A stretch of 64,000 nucleotides of DNA, taken from NCBI RefSeq assembly GCF_025061645.1, contig NZ_JANYMP010000005.1, forward strand, positions 281,050 through 345,049, in the 5' to 3' direction. This document shows positions 6,992-20,200 of this stretch, one piece after another. This stretch comes from Umezawaea endophytica (GTDB lineage: Bacteria; Actinomycetota; Actinomycetes; Mycobacteriales; Pseudonocardiaceae). The notes beneath the pieces were generated by a model that searched no databases, was not told where the DNA came from, and saw only the letters and a list, made by a program, of their open reading frames with translations. Within the stretch, counting starts at the first letter, position 1; the number at the start of each line of letters is the position of its first letter. The position numbers and the translations under genes were made by a program.

Positions 6992-8245
6992 TCACAGGAT
7001 CGTGCAGGAGGCGACCGCGCTCTGGTACAGGTCCATGATGGCGGCCGGGACGCCCAGTGAGAACGACCAGGGGCTGCCGCCGCGTTCCTGCCTGGCGAGT
7101 TCCTCGGCCACCTCGGTGTCGAACCGGTCGAACCCGTCCTTGAGGGCGGACACGATCTCGTCGACCGTGAACGACCCGCTGAACAGGTCGTCCATGTCGG
7201 ACAGGATCGCGGGCTTGAACCCGCTGTCCAGCAGGAGCTTCGTCAGCAGCAGGGTGATGTTCGTCCGGCCGTTCGCGTCCTCGAACGGGTGCAGGACGTG
7301 CAGGGCGCGGATCAGCTTCCCGATCGCGGCCAGCTTCTTGTCACCGTCGTCGCCCGCGTCCGCAAGTTCCTGACCGAACCGGGCACCGACGGCGTCGACC
7401 AGCTTCGGGGCGTCATCCTTGCGGTAGTTCACGTTGATCATGCCGGGGTCGCCCTCGACCCCGGTCAGGCAGGCGTACCTGTACGCCTCCGACGCCCCTT
7501 CCCCCTTGGCGGGCACGTAGTCGGCGGGCTGGTTCGGTTTCCTCGCCAACTGCGCGACGAGCTTCAGCTCGGCCACGTCCGCGGGCGCCGGTGCCAGGAT
7601 GTGGACCGGTTCGTCCACGCCGTCGACGTCGATCGTCTCGGTGAGCAGGTCCGCGGCGATGGTCGTCCGGTTCTCGTCGTGGGACAGCGGGAAGCGCACG
7701 TACAGACCCTCGCCGCGGTCGCCGGTGGACCACCTGTGCATCGAATCCTTGATCCTCGTCATGTCGAGGCCCGCGATGGCCAGACCGTGCAGCGTGGCGT
7801 AGAACTCGGAGTTGAGCGTCTTGAGCTTCCCGGTGTCCTCGAACACCATCCGGAACACCTTCTCCATGCTCTGCTGGTACCCCGGCGACTGCTCGGTGTC
7901 GTAGACGAGCCCAGGGTTCTTGCTGTTCGCCTTCGTCGCGCGGGCGTGGTCCTTCGGGTTGATGTAGACCAGCCACCAGGCTTTCCTGGGCACGTGCCCG
8001 CTCAACGACGGTGCCGGGTCCGCGTCCGCGGTCTCCACGACCTCCTGGTCGACGGCCGTCGCGGTGAGCAGGCGGTCCTCCTGCTTGGACTTGGTGACGA
8101 GTTTCGGCACGTAGGTCCGCAGGGCCGTCTTCAGCCCGCCCTTCTCGCCCACCTCCGTCTTCCCGTCGCCCGAGCTGTTCTCGACCACCTCGGCCTTGCT
8201 GTCGGTCTCGTCCTTCACCTTTGTGGACCGCGTTTTCCGTGGCAT
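6992..8245 (-). CDS. Fic-domain protein downstream of the TcA-like toxin gene
   Basis: 417 residues. Fic proteins transfer nucleotide-derived groups to hydroxyl side chains of target proteins, and many are secreted effectors. The core motif HPFEDANGR lies near residues 318-326, with catalytic His first. The second Arg expected three residues on is absent (GRTNIT), and Gly is Ala in DANGR. Residues 1-90 are charged and low in complexity (Lys/Glu/Asp/Ser), as in export or loading tails. No inhibitory (S/T)xxxE(G/N) helix is obvious. ATG at 8245 follows GAAAGGG, which overlaps the end of the toxin gene 14 bases upstream, so the two genes are coupled. The most likely reading is an effector carried by, or partnered with, the TcA protein; a stand-alone housekeeping Fic enzyme is the alternative. 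Confidence 0.8.
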   Translation of the reverse strand: MPRKTRSTKVKDETDSKAEVVENSSGDGKTEVGEKGGLKTALRTYVPKLVTKSKQEDRLLTATAVDQEVVETADADPAPSLSGHVPRKAWWLVYINPKDHARATKANSKNPGLVYDTEQSPGYQQSMEKVFRMVFEDTGKLKTLNSEFYATLHGLAIAGLDMTRIKDSMHRWSTGDRGEGLYVRFPLSHDENRTTIAADLLTETIDVDGVDEPVHILAPAPADVAELKLVAQLARKPNQPADYVPAKGEGASEAYRYACLTGVEGDPGMINVNYRKDDAPKLVDAVGARFGQELADAGDDGDKKLAAIGKLIRALHVLHPFEDANGRTNITLLLTKLLLDSGFKPAILSDMDDLFSGSFTVDEIVSALKDGFDRFDTEVAEELARQERGGSPWSFSLGVPAAIMDLYQSAVASCTIL

Positions 8246-8259
8246 GCCAAGCCCTTTCT

Positions 8260-11200
8260 TCAGCGCACTGCGGCGCGGTAGGTGAGGATCAGGGTGAGGG
8301 CGTCGAGCTTCCGCTTGTCGCCCGTGAAGACCAGTCGCCACTGGCCGGTGGCGAGGCCGGGGGTGCCCAGCAGCTTGCCGTCGTCGAGGGCGAGGCGGGG
8401 CTCCCCGTTGAGGGCGAAGCCCGCCTCTCCCCCGTCCGCCACGGCGTAGCGGGCGTAGACACCGGTGATCCGGCGGCCCACGATGCCGGGAAGCCGGTCG
8501 GGGGTGATGGGCAGCAGCAGTTCGGTGGTGTCGCCCTCGACGAACTCGGCCCACTCGGTCGGGAACGCGGTGGCGACGTCGAAGTGGCGTGCGGTGGGGT
8601 ACGGCCGGAGCATCCCCTTGACCGCCGTGGCGAAGGACTCCCCGCCCGGCTCCGCCGTGTACTTCACGGTGACCGTGACGTCCAGGACGTCCAGCCCTCC
8701 GCGAGCTTCCAGGCGCCACCGGGACACCGCGCCGGAGCCCTCGAACGGCAGGTACCGGTCGTCGTCGAAGCGCAGGTCGAACAGGCCGTTGTTGTCCCGA
8801 CCGGACTCGACGTCGGACAACGCGACCTGCCCGCTGGAGCGCCAGTCACCGCGCACCGACTCCGGTTGGGCGCCCTTGGGGTCGAGCAGGTACTTGACCG
8901 CCTTGGCGTCCGCCGACAGCACGATCCTGCTGTCGAGCTGGGTCAGCGTCGCGTTGACGCCGACCGGCCCGTCCGCCGTGTCGAACGAGACGCTGACCGT
9001 GCGGATCTGGCGGCGGTAGTGGCCGGGGAAGTCGCGGTCGAACAGCTCCTCCGTCAGCGCGAACTCGCACGTGCCGTCGTTCTTCAGCGCCAGCAGGGCC
9101 ATCGGGTCGAGTTGGAGCAGCGAGACCCGCTTGGTGATCTCGAAGCTCCTGGTGTCCCCGGTGACGTGCGCCTGCCCGAGCCGGTCGAGGTCGAGGGTCA
9201 GGCCCTCGGCCGCCAGCAGCCCGTTGTGCTTGCTGTCCCAGTAGGACGGTTGGATGAACGCGTCGTCGCCGCCGCGTTCGAACCGGTACGCCCGCTCCGC
9301 CGAGCGGGCCAGCTCGTAGGCGGTGTGGTAGGTCTGGAAGTACAGCCCCGACAGCCTGCCCGCCATCCAGTGGTAGAGCTGGGCGCCCGCGAACTTGCCG
9401 GTGAGGAAGGTCCCGACCTCGTCGAGGTGGGCCGCCTGCCGGTCGAGGACCTCCAGTTCCCGCTGGGCGACGGCCACCTGGAGCTGCGCTCCGGCGATCT
9501 GCTGGCCGATCTGCGCCACGTCGGCGCGCGACGTCGCCAGTTGGAGCCGCCAGTCCTGCGCCTGCCGCTCCTGGTCGGCGCGCACGCCGAGCAGCTCGCC
9601 CAGCACGCTGAACCCCTCGCCGAGGGACTCGGATATCTCCGAGCCGAGGCTCAGGGCGTCGCCGACCTGCTCGCCGCCGTACGAGCTGCCGAGGATGAAC
9701 GGCCCGAGGTAGACCTGCGGGGCGCTGGACGCGATGGCGGCCCCGATCTTCAGCCCGCTCGCGACGAAGTGCGCCGCCGATCCCAGCGACATCATCGCGA
9801 TCTGGGCCTCCTGCAACGGGGTGAGCCCTTCGTCGATCAGTTTCTCGTAGTACCCGACGCGGGTGTCGGCACCGGTCAGCGCCGCCTGGAGTTCCCGCAG
9901 GTTCGCCTGGGCGATCTCGACCTGGTCCAGCCTGATCCGCCGGGTCAGCTCCAGCACGGCGGACTCCTGCCTGTTCTGGAGCAGGGCCAGTTCCTCGCTG
10001 TCGCGGCGGTCGAACGCGGCGAGCAGGTCGGCTCCGAGTTGCTTGCAGCGGTCGGCCAGTTCCTGCGCCTTGCGGTGCAGGAACGCGAACCGGTACGCCG
10101 GGACGGGCACGGCGAGCGCGGCGGCGACCTGGTCGGCGGACGCGCCGGAAGCGGCGCCGCGGACCAGTGCCCGCACGTCCACGGGCGGCTCGAACAGCGG
10201 CAGCGGCCTGCTGACGCCGAGGATGTCCAGCGACGCGCGGATCTTGCGCAGCCGGTCCTCCACCCGGTCCCAGTACTCCAGGAACGCGCTGTTCTCCGGC
10301 ACGTAGAAGTAGGGGTTGGCGACACCGGCGTGGACCGCTCCGGTGTTCTGGAGGAGGGCTCCGTTGAGCGTCAGGTGCCTCACCGCCGACTCGCCGTCCC
10401 CGTCGGGTTCGTCGCCGTCGAGGCCGTCGTAGTCCTTCACGGGCGGCAACACCCGCGGGCCCGTGTCGTACGGCCGGTCGCCCAGCAGGTCGTAGGCGAA
10501 GGTGTAGAGCATCCTGGCCTCGTCGACGCTCTCCGCGGTGTGCTGGCGGAACAGCAGGTCGCCCCAGTCGAGCAGGTTGTCGATGTAGGCCATCACCGCG
10601 GTCCTGCGGTACGCGATCGGACGCAGCCGCGCGATCCGGTGCGGGTCGAACGGGTCGTCGTAGTACGCGGCCACCAGGCTCGCGCGGTTGCCCGTCATGG
10701 CCTTGTACTGGCGTTCGAGCAGCCCGAGCATCGCCACCCGGTCCAGCAGGCGGGCGGCGGCCGTGGACTTCAGCTTGCCGAGCTGCTCGGTCACCGAGGC
10801 GATGCCCGTCGCGGCGGCCCCGGCCAGGTACCGCGTCTCGGACGTCGTGAGGGGGCGGTGCCCCAGGAACGCGGGTGCCATCGTGTCGATGACGTCGAGG
10901 ACCGGGCCGAGCACCGACGTGACGTCCGCCGACCCCAGCGCGTCCAGGTCGGCCCGGCACCCGGCGACGAGGGCGTGCGCGTCCACGGCGAGGAACGGCA
11001 GGAAGCGCCAGTAGCGCGCCCGCTGGGTGGGGTCGAAGACGTACTCGTACCAGCGCCGCGCGTCGTCGAACCGCTGCGCGTCGTTGAGCGCCTGGGCGAT
11101 CAGCATCGGCGCGTGGAAGAAGATCTCCCAGTAGTAGCCGCCGTTGGCGCTGTCGAAGTCCAGGTGCGAGCCGACGGGCACACCCGCCGCGGCGGTCGTC

Positions 11201-14200
11201 GCCGTCACCTTGATGGTGGTGGCGTCGGACTTCGCCGCGCTGAACCCCGGCAGTTCGTCCAGCTCCTGGGTGTCCGGGGCCAGCAGCGCGTCGACCCCGC
11301 CGACGAGCAGCCGCCGGTTGAGCTCGTACGCGGTGCTGGACGTCAGCCGGATGATCTCGACCGGCAACTGCGACAGCTCGCACGGCATCTCGACCTCGGC
11401 GCCCGTCGGGTAGGCCGCGTAGTCCTTGCCCAGCAGCAGGAACAGCTTGCCGGATACGGTGAGCGCGCCCGTGAGGTTCTTCGGGAACCCGGACGGCAGG
11501 CAGTTCCAGTTGCCCGCGTAGGGGCGCAGTTCCACGGCGCCGGAGGGTTCGCCGTTCGTGCCGAGCGCGCCGTACTGGGTGGCGGTGAGCACGTAGTGCT
11601 TGTCACCGCGCCTGATCACGCCGCGCACGCCCGCGACGGGGGTCTTCGGGTAGTTCTCGTCGGCGTGCTCGGGGATGGAGCCGTCCGCGTTGAGCGTGTA
11701 GCGGAAGTGCTCGGTGTCGGTGACGAGGTGCAGCTTGCCGTCCGAGACGTACGCCGCGTTGACCTTGCCGTCCGCCTCCAGCCTGGTGGCCTTCTTGCCG
11801 AGCTGCTTGGTCTGCACCACGACGGACGCGGTGTGGACCTTGATCGTGCACGTCGAGGCGGTGTTGTCGAACTGGAAGGTGGTGGAGCCGACCGCGATGG
11901 TCGGCCCGGCGGTGGTCTCCGGGACGCCGTCGTTGTTGTTGGCCAGTGCCCGCGGGTAGCCGTTGTCCACCGCGTTGACGTCCGCGGTGCTGATCCGGAC
12001 GTACTGGTCGCCGAAGACGGCGTAGACGCGGCCGTCGCGGTGCACCACGGCGTCCAGCTTCTTCCCCGCGGGTGCCTTCCACTTCTCCCGGAAGCTCCGG
12101 ACGGTGGTCAGGTCGCCGGAGACCACGTAGCCCTCCAGCTCCCGCGAGCAGAAGACCAGCTTGTCGTGGGAACCCGCGAACACCCCGTCGACCTTCGACC
12201 AGGCCGGGAACCCCCGCTCGTTGCCCGCGAGCTTGCGGTGCTCGGCCAGGTCGCCCTGCCTGAGGTCCAGGTTGCCGAAGCGGTAGTACTCGTCACCGGA
12301 GAACAGGTACAGGCTCTCGTCGCGGATCACGGCGGCGTCGACCCGGCCGGTGCGGCGCAGGTTCGTGCCGACGATCCCGAACTTCTCGTTCACGTACTTG
12401 CGCTTCTGGTGCGACGTCTGCTTGTCCGGCTGGACCACGATGTACTGCCCGGCGGGGCCGTCGAAGTAGTAGCGGGTGCCGTCGGCCAGCTCGAACCCCG
12501 CGGTGACGTCCCACGTGGTGGGCAGGTTGTCGGTGTTGTTCGCCAGCGACTCGACCCGCGCCGCCTCACCGGAGAAGACCGGGCGGCACAGGAAGCTGCC
12601 GCCCTTGTGGTCCACGCTGACCCAGGTGCCGTCCGTGGTGTCGGCGGGGGCGTTGAAGCGCACGATCGACGCCGGGTCGACCGGCTCGGCGAAGATCCAC
12701 TTCAGGTCCGCGGGCTCGGCGGGGGCGGTGGTCTTCGTGGTGCGGATCCCGTACAGCTCGGGGGTGAGCGTGAACGCGGACGTGACGCGCTTGCCCGCGG
12801 CCAGGTACGAGCACTGCACGACGATCGAGTCGTGCCGGTCGCCGCCGGGGACGGTCCGCGACGCCTGGACGTACAGGCGCACGTCGGCGACAGGTCCGTC
12901 CTGCTCGGCGTCGAACGCGAGGACCTGCGCCGCCACCCACTCGCCGTTGAGGTTGCGGAACGAGTAGGAGATCTTCACCTGGTACTTCGGCGGCGGTGAC
13001 GACACCGCCTGGCCGCCGTCGACCTGCTTGGTCGTGACGGTCGTGCTCGCCGCGCTCTTCGGGGCCACGACCTCGACCGTCGGCCAGAACACGAACACCC
13101 GGCCGAACGCGTGCACCGGGCTGACCTGCTCGGCCTCGATGGCGACGTCGACGCGCTGCCACGGCTCCCAGGTCGTGGAGAGCCCACCGGCGTCGCGGAA
13201 TTCCGCGCTCCGGTAGTAGTAGCGGCGCGGCTCGGTCCTGGTCCGGCCGAACAGCACCAGTTCGCGGGTGTCCTCGTCCGCGCCGTCCTCGGTGTAGACG
13301 TAACCGCCCGCGATCGTCAGCCGGGACACCTCGGTGTACTCGTCGAGGTAGCGCTTGTAGGCGGCGAGCACGGACTCCGCCGTGATCTCCTTCTGGAGCA
13401 GGTCCTCCTCCAGCGCGGCGAACGCGGGGGTCTTGTGCGCGCGCAGCTCAGGGCGCAGGTAGTTCTCCGGGTAGACGAAGACCTTCCGGTTGGCCTCCCA
13501 GAGCCGGTAGTTCTTCATCCACGCCCACCACGTCCTGATCCGGGCGCGGACCTCGTCGGCGTCCACCCGCGCGGGCAGCGCCACCTCTTCGAGGTCGAGC
13601 AGGTAGCGGTGCAGGTAGAGCTGCGTGGCCGCGATGGCCTCGCGGACCCGCGACGTGGTGCCCTGCGGTCCCATGGCGACGTCGATGTAGTGGCGGCGGA
13701 ACAGGTCCCGCGAGCCGCCGTCGCCCGGTGCCACCGCGGCGACGAGCGCGTCCCGCTTGAGGACGTTGACCTCGTCGTGCAGGAGGCCTTCCAGCTTCGC
13801 CCACTCCTGGGCGCCCGCCTTGCGTTCGAGGAGCCCGCGCAGGGCCGACGCGGCGGCGGCCGGGTCGTGGGCGCGGTGCAGCTTCGACCAGACCTCGGCG
13901 TGGATCGTCGACGGCCCGGCGCCCAGCCGCCGCGCGGTCGCGAAGACGTCGACCAGCTTGAGCAGGAACTCGATCTCGCAGAGCCGTTCCTCGGGGGTGT
14001 GCGGCACCAGCAGGGCGCGGTTGCGCCGGGCCCAGCGCACCTCCTCGACGTCCCACCCGAACGCGTCGGCCAGGTACTGGTACGGGTCGTCGGCGCCGTC
14101 GACGAAGAACGCCGCCAGGCCGTCGGGGCCGGACCGCAGCAGCTCGGTGAAGCGCGCGGTGGTGTGCACGTCGGTCAGCCGGTAGTCCGACGTCCCGGAC

Positions 14201-17200
14201 CAGCGGTGCCGGAACTCCTGCGGGAACGTGCGGTCGACCCGGTCGAGGTCGCCGGAGTAGCGGACGTACCGGCGCCCGCTGGTCAGGTAGGCGCGGCCCT
14301 CGAAGCCGAACGCACCGTCCACACCGGACTCGAAGTCGTCAGGCAGGTCGCCCCAGTCGTCCTCGATCGTGCGGGGGAAGCCGGGGGCGACCACCTCCGG
14401 CGGCGACCCGGCGGCGTAGCGGACGAACTGGTCCCCCGCGAACGCGTACAGCTCGCCGGTGGGACCGACGAGGGCGGCGTCGAGCCGACCGGAGTCGAAC
14501 TCGTTGCGCACCCTGCCCCACTTGGCCTTGACGTCGAGCGGCCCGTCCGGGCCGGTGAACCGCTTGCCCCGGAACAGGTACGTGGCGCCGTCGGGGCCGC
14601 GGAACGCCGCGTCGACCCCGTCCTGGAACTCGACGGGCAGGGCCGGGACGTCCAGCTCCGCCGTGATCTCGGTGAGGCCCTTGGGGTAGCCGTCGTCCAC
14701 CTGGGAGTAGTCGGCCGACGAGTACCGGACGTACTGGTCGCCGGAGAGCAGGTAGACCCGCCGGTCGGCGACGAGTGCCGCGTCGACCCGGCCCGTCTCG
14801 GCGATCGTGTTGCGCGGCGCGCCGAGCCGGGTGATCGGGTAGGTGGCCGTCGCCGACGGCGACACCGTGTGGCAGACCCCGCCGACGAGCAGGTGGATGC
14901 TGCGGTCGTTGCCGAACACGGCGTCGACCTGCCGGTCCAGCGCGTCGTCGAAGGCCTCCGGCAGGTTCGCGAACGGCTCCTCCAGCCGCAGGTTGCCCGC
15001 GGTCCTCTTCGGGTAGCCCGCGTCGACGGCCCGGTAGTCGCCGCCGGTGTACCGCACGTAGCGGTCGCCGGAGAACAGGTAGGTGACCTCACCGCGGTAG
15101 ACGAACGCGGCGTCGACGCGTCCGCCGTCCGTGGTGAACGGGTTGCGCGACAGGCCCCACCGGTCCCGCGTCGGGGCGAGCGGCCCGAACGCGCCGTCGG
15201 CGAACCGCGCGTGCGTCCGGTCGAAGAAGAAGTGGGTCACCCCGTCGGACGCCGTGAAGGCGGTGCGCAGGCCGTCGGGGGCGTCGAGCCCCCGGCCGAA
15301 TCCGGGGAACAGGCGGGTGATCGGGCGCACGCGCGACCAGCGTTCGGCCGCGGGGTCGTAGGAGACGCAGTTCTCGCCGCCGAGCAGGATCATCGTGTCC
15401 TGTTCGAACAGCACGGCGTCGGGGAAGGGGAACCCGTCCGGGACCGGCAGGGCGCTGTCGTCGGCGATCGTCGGGTAGCCCTCGTCCGGCGAGCCGTGGT
15501 CGGTGCCCGAGTAGACGACGTGGCGCCTGCGCCCGGTCTCGTCGGGGTGCTCGAACAGGAAGGTCTTCCCGTCCCTGACGAACGCGAGCGCCACGCTGGT
15601 GAGCCCGCCCCAGTGCTCGGCGATGGGGAGCGGGTCGCCGTCGATGACCGATCCCGCGCCGGTGTGGACGAAGAACTGGTCGCCGCTGAACAGGTACGTC
15701 CTGCCGTCGCGGCCGACGAACGCGGCGTCGACCCGGCTGTCCTGGTGGATCGTGTTGCGCGGGCGGCCCCACTCCTCGGCGAGCGGGTAGGCGCGGTTGA
15801 GCCGCGTGTCGAAGCAGGACTGGCCCTTGAACAGGTAGGTGTTCCCGTCGGCGCCGGTCAGCACGGAGTCCAGGCCGGTCCGGAACTCCGGCGGGACGGT
15901 GCGCAGGGTGCGCGGCCGGAACTCGCCGGCGCTGGTCTCGTGCCCCTCGATCGCGGACCGCTTGACCCAGCCGTCCCCGGTGCCGACGACGACGCTGCCG
16001 TTCTCGACGAAGACGCAGGCGCCCTCGCCGATGCCCGTGGAGTCGTAGCTCCGGTACACCTCGGCCGAGACGGCGTGGAAGTGGTCGCCGCTGAACAGGT
16101 ACGTGGTGCGGCGGTCGGCGAACGCGGCGTCGACGCCCTCCAGGACGACGTCCAGGGCACCGAGCCCCGGTTCGGAGGACAGGTCCTCGATCAGCCGCGG
16201 GTACCCGTGCTGGACGCGCTCGTAGTCGGTGCCGACGTAGCGGAAGTACTGGTCGCCGGAGAACAGGTAGGTGTAGGTGCGCAGCACGTCGGCGCCCTCG
16301 GCCTGTTCCCTGGAACGGGTGACCAGGGTGGCGTCGACCCGGCCGGTGCGCCGGACGTTGTTGCGGACGTTGTCCCAGTGCCCCGCGATCAGGGCCGGGT
16401 ACCGGTCGTCCACCCTGGTGTAGTCGTCCGTCGAGTAGCGCGCGTACCGGCTGCCGGAGAACAGGTAGGTCCTGCCGTCGTGGCCGACGAACGCGGCGTC
16501 GACCTTGTCGAACGGCACGCTGTCCCAGTGCTCGCGCAGCGACATCGGCTCGGACCACCAGCGGTGCCGCGCGTCGAAGCGGATGAAGCTGTTGCCGGAG
16601 AACAGGTACGTGTCGTTGTCCCGGCCGGTGAACACGGCGTCGACCGGCTGGGCGGCGAAGCCCTCCGGCACGTTCCACCAGTTGTCGGACAGCGGCTTCG
16701 GGAACCCGGCGTCCGGCGTGCGGTAGTCGGCGGTGCTGTAGCGGACGGAGTACCGGCTCCCGTCGCCGTGCACGGTCATCCGGCCCGCCCGGCGCCTGAT
16801 CTGGCAGTTCAGCCCCTGGCCGGTCTGCACCGACCAGTACGCGCCACCGTGGCCGGTGATCCTGGTCGGGGTCAGGCCGTGCTCGGCGAACCGGCTGAGC
16901 AGCGCCGGGCTCAGCCTGCGCGCGGCGACGTCCTCGTACAGGTCGGCGGCCAGCTCGAACAGCAGTCCGCCCACGCCGAAGAGGTACGTGCTGCCGTCCA
17001 GGACGAAGGCGGCGTCCACCGCGTCCAGCCCGCCCCAGTCGGTGTTGATCTTTCGCGGGTACCCGCTGTCGACCACGGTGTAGTCACCGGCCGAGTAGCG
17101 CAGGTACGTGCTGCCGCTGAACAGGTAGGTGCGGCCGTCCAGCCCGGCGAGCGCGGCGTCCACCGTGCCGCTGGGCAGGGCGGGCGGGAGCACGCCCCAG

Positions 17201-20200
17201 CGCTGCTGCGTCTGCACCACGGAGACGTCGTCGCCGTTGACCGCGGCGGTCGTGCCGTCCTTGAACAGGTGCAGGACGCCGTTCTGGTCGGTGAAGGCGG
17301 CGTCGACACCGCTCTGTAACCAGCCGGGAACGCCCGAGATCCGCCGCGGGTGCCCCTCGTCGGCCCGGACACCGGGGTTCTCGACGCTGTCGGAGTAGCG
17401 GACGACCTGGTCACCCGCGTACAGCTCGACCGCCGATCCGGTGGTGTGCGCGGCGTCCAGGCGCGCGAGCCCCTCGAACGCGTTGCGCACGCGGCCCCAG
17501 CCCGTCGCGCCCGTGAGCACGTGGATCTTCCCGTCCGGGGCCTGGAACGCGTCGAGCGGGCCCGCGGGCAGGTCGCCCAGCCCCTCGCGCTCCCGCCACT
17601 CGGCGACCGGCCTCGGATAGCCCTCGTCGACGTGGGTGTAGTCCGCGGACGAGTAGCGGATGTACTGCTCGCCGCTGAACAGGTAGGTGCGGCCGTCCGA
17701 GTCGGCGAACGCGCCGTCGATCCGGTCCGGGTCGGCGAAGGTGTTGTCCACCTTGCCCCAGGTCTGCTCCCGCGGCGCCCAGCGGGTGCCACCGGGCTGC
17801 CGGGTGAAGGTCCTGGACCCGCCCGCCGCGGTGTGGCCGACGATCCACGAGACGCCGGACGGCAGCGTGAACGCGGCGTCGACGGCCACCAGTCCCTCGA
17901 AGCGCGGCGACAGCTCCACCAACGGCGTCGGGGTCGCGCTCTTGAGCGCGTAGGTGCCCGCCGCGTAGGTCCAGTACGCCGGTCCGGCGAACACCAGGAC
18001 GGTGCCGTCGGAGGACTCCAGCAGGGCGTCGAACGACTGGACGCCCGGCGGGAGCGCGAGGTTCTCCGGGAACTTGCCCGCCAGGTCCTGATCGGTGAAC
18101 ACCGCGGTCACCTCGGCCGCGTCGAGGCCGAGCTTCGCGGCCAGCAGGGCGAACCGCCGGATCCGGCGGTGGGCGAGCCGGAAGTGCGGGCCCACCGGCA
18201 CGTCCCGTGCGGTGAGCGCGGGCGCGACGAGCGTGTCGAAGGCCTGTTGCACCCCGCCGGTCACGCCTCGGCAGATCGCCGCGGCGGTCTCCTGCGGCAC
18301 CCCGAACACGTCGGCCAGCACGTCGCGCAACGCCTGTTCCTGCCGGTTCGCCAGCTCGTCGAGCCGGTCCAGCACCTCCGAGACGGCCTGCGCCACGGCG
18401 TCGGCCGCCGCGTGCAGCAGGAAGAACACGTCCTTGGCGTAGTCCTCCAGTCCGGGCAGTGCGAAGTCGTGGGCGTTGGTGACGTTGCGGAAGTACGGCA
18501 GCCGCCGCTCGGTGACCGCGAGGCCCTCGGTCAGGTGACCGGACTCGACCAGGTGCGCCAGCAGCCCGTCGCGCTCCTCGGCGGTGAAACCGAGGGCGGA
18601 CAGCGCCGCCGGGTCGAGCCGGTACGGCCGCTCGTCGGCCAGCGCGACCCGGATCTGCCGGACGACCGTGTCCCGCTCGGCGGCCGGGAACTCCCCGCCG
18701 AGATCCGGCGTCCCCTCCGGTCCGGTGAACAGCTCCTCGTCCACCACCCGGCCCTCCGCGAGGTGGCGGCCTTCGAGTGCCGTGAGCACGCGCCCGGTCG
18801 CGGCCACGTCGGCGATCCCGGCGAACTGCTCGGCGGTGAAGGTGTGCAGTTCGGCGCGCAGCGCCAGCACCTGCCGCTGAACGGCGTCCAGTACCTCCCG
18901 GCGGCGCGGGTAGAACTCGATGGCGAGGCCGAACTCGGCCAGTGGCAGCGCGGCCAGCGCCGCCTTGTCCCGGTAGTTCCCGTCCTCGTCGAGGTGGCCG
19001 TTGAACACCAGGCTCGCCAGCAGGGCGGTCACCTGCGCGTCGGTCAGCCGCAGCTCGGCGAAGACCTCGGGGGTCGGCCGCAGCGGCTGTTCGGCGAACC
19101 GGGTGATCCGCTCGTCCAGCAGGGCGAGGACGGGGCCGGTCACGTCCGCCAGGTCCGCGTTGACCCGGAAGTGCTCGGAGTTGGTCGGCTCCAGGAAGAA
19201 GGCCGGGTCGGTGAGGTCGCCGCCGTCCTCCAGGTACCCGTTGTGCACCAGGTTGTCGTACAGCTCCGCGTGGCCGCTCGGGTCGAGGTCGGGCAGCGCG
19301 CCCAGGTCGGCGGGGAAGAACGCGGCGGTCTCGTGGGCCACCGCCCCGATCGCCTTGAACAGCTCGTCGCGGTGCGCGCCGAAGTCGCTCGCCAGCCGCA
19401 GGCCCTCGGTGGTCCCGACGGCGAGCGTGCCGTCGGGGCGCAGGTGGCCGAGCAGGACGAGGTTGCCGAAGACCTTGGCCTGGAGGCGTTCGCCGAGGCC
19501 GAGTCCCTGGAAGTCCTCGGCGACGACCACGCCGAAGTCGGTGACGGCGTCGTAGGCGGCGGTCGCGGTCACGGCGGGGTCCAGGCGCAGCAGACGACTG
19601 TCCGAAGTGGACACGATGCCCCGGTCGTACGCGACCAGCACGTCGTGCAGCACCTTGCTCGCGCGTTCGCCGAAGCGACCGCCCGCGAACAGCTCCGGGG
19701 TGAAGGCGGCCTGCTCGAACGCCTGGACGAGACCGTCCACCAGCGTCCGCACCCCGCCGTCGTCGGTCTCCCGGCCGCCGCCGACCACCTCGGTCAGCTC
19801 CCGGCCGGAGAAGCCCGCGGCCTGCGCCCAGGTGACCACGGCGAACAGGACCTGGGCCAGCCACAGGCTTTCGGCGGGGTCCCCGCCCGCCAGCACCGTG
19901 AAGACGTCGCGCTGCGGGGCGACGTCGCCGATCACCGGGAACGTGGTGTACCGGCGCAGCGACGGGTCGCGGTGCAGGGCGTCGAGCACGTCGAACAGCT
20001 CGTCCGCCGAGACGCCGAGGGTCGAGGCGAGGTGACCGGCCCGGTGCAGCAGGCCGATCTCCGCCAGTCCCACCGCACCGCGGTCGAACGGGCCGGGCTC
20101 GTGCCCGGTGTGGTGCTCGCGGTACCGCCGGACGATCGTGGCGATCTCGCTCTCGGCGACGTCGATCCAGGTCACCAGCCGGAGCCGGTAGTCCTTGTTG

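Noticed and set aside
14200-18040. Regularly spaced similar DNA segments that could suggest a CRISPR-like or tandem repeat array
   Set aside because: They are the diverged coding repeats of the hemopexin-like blades, in frame and without constant spacers.
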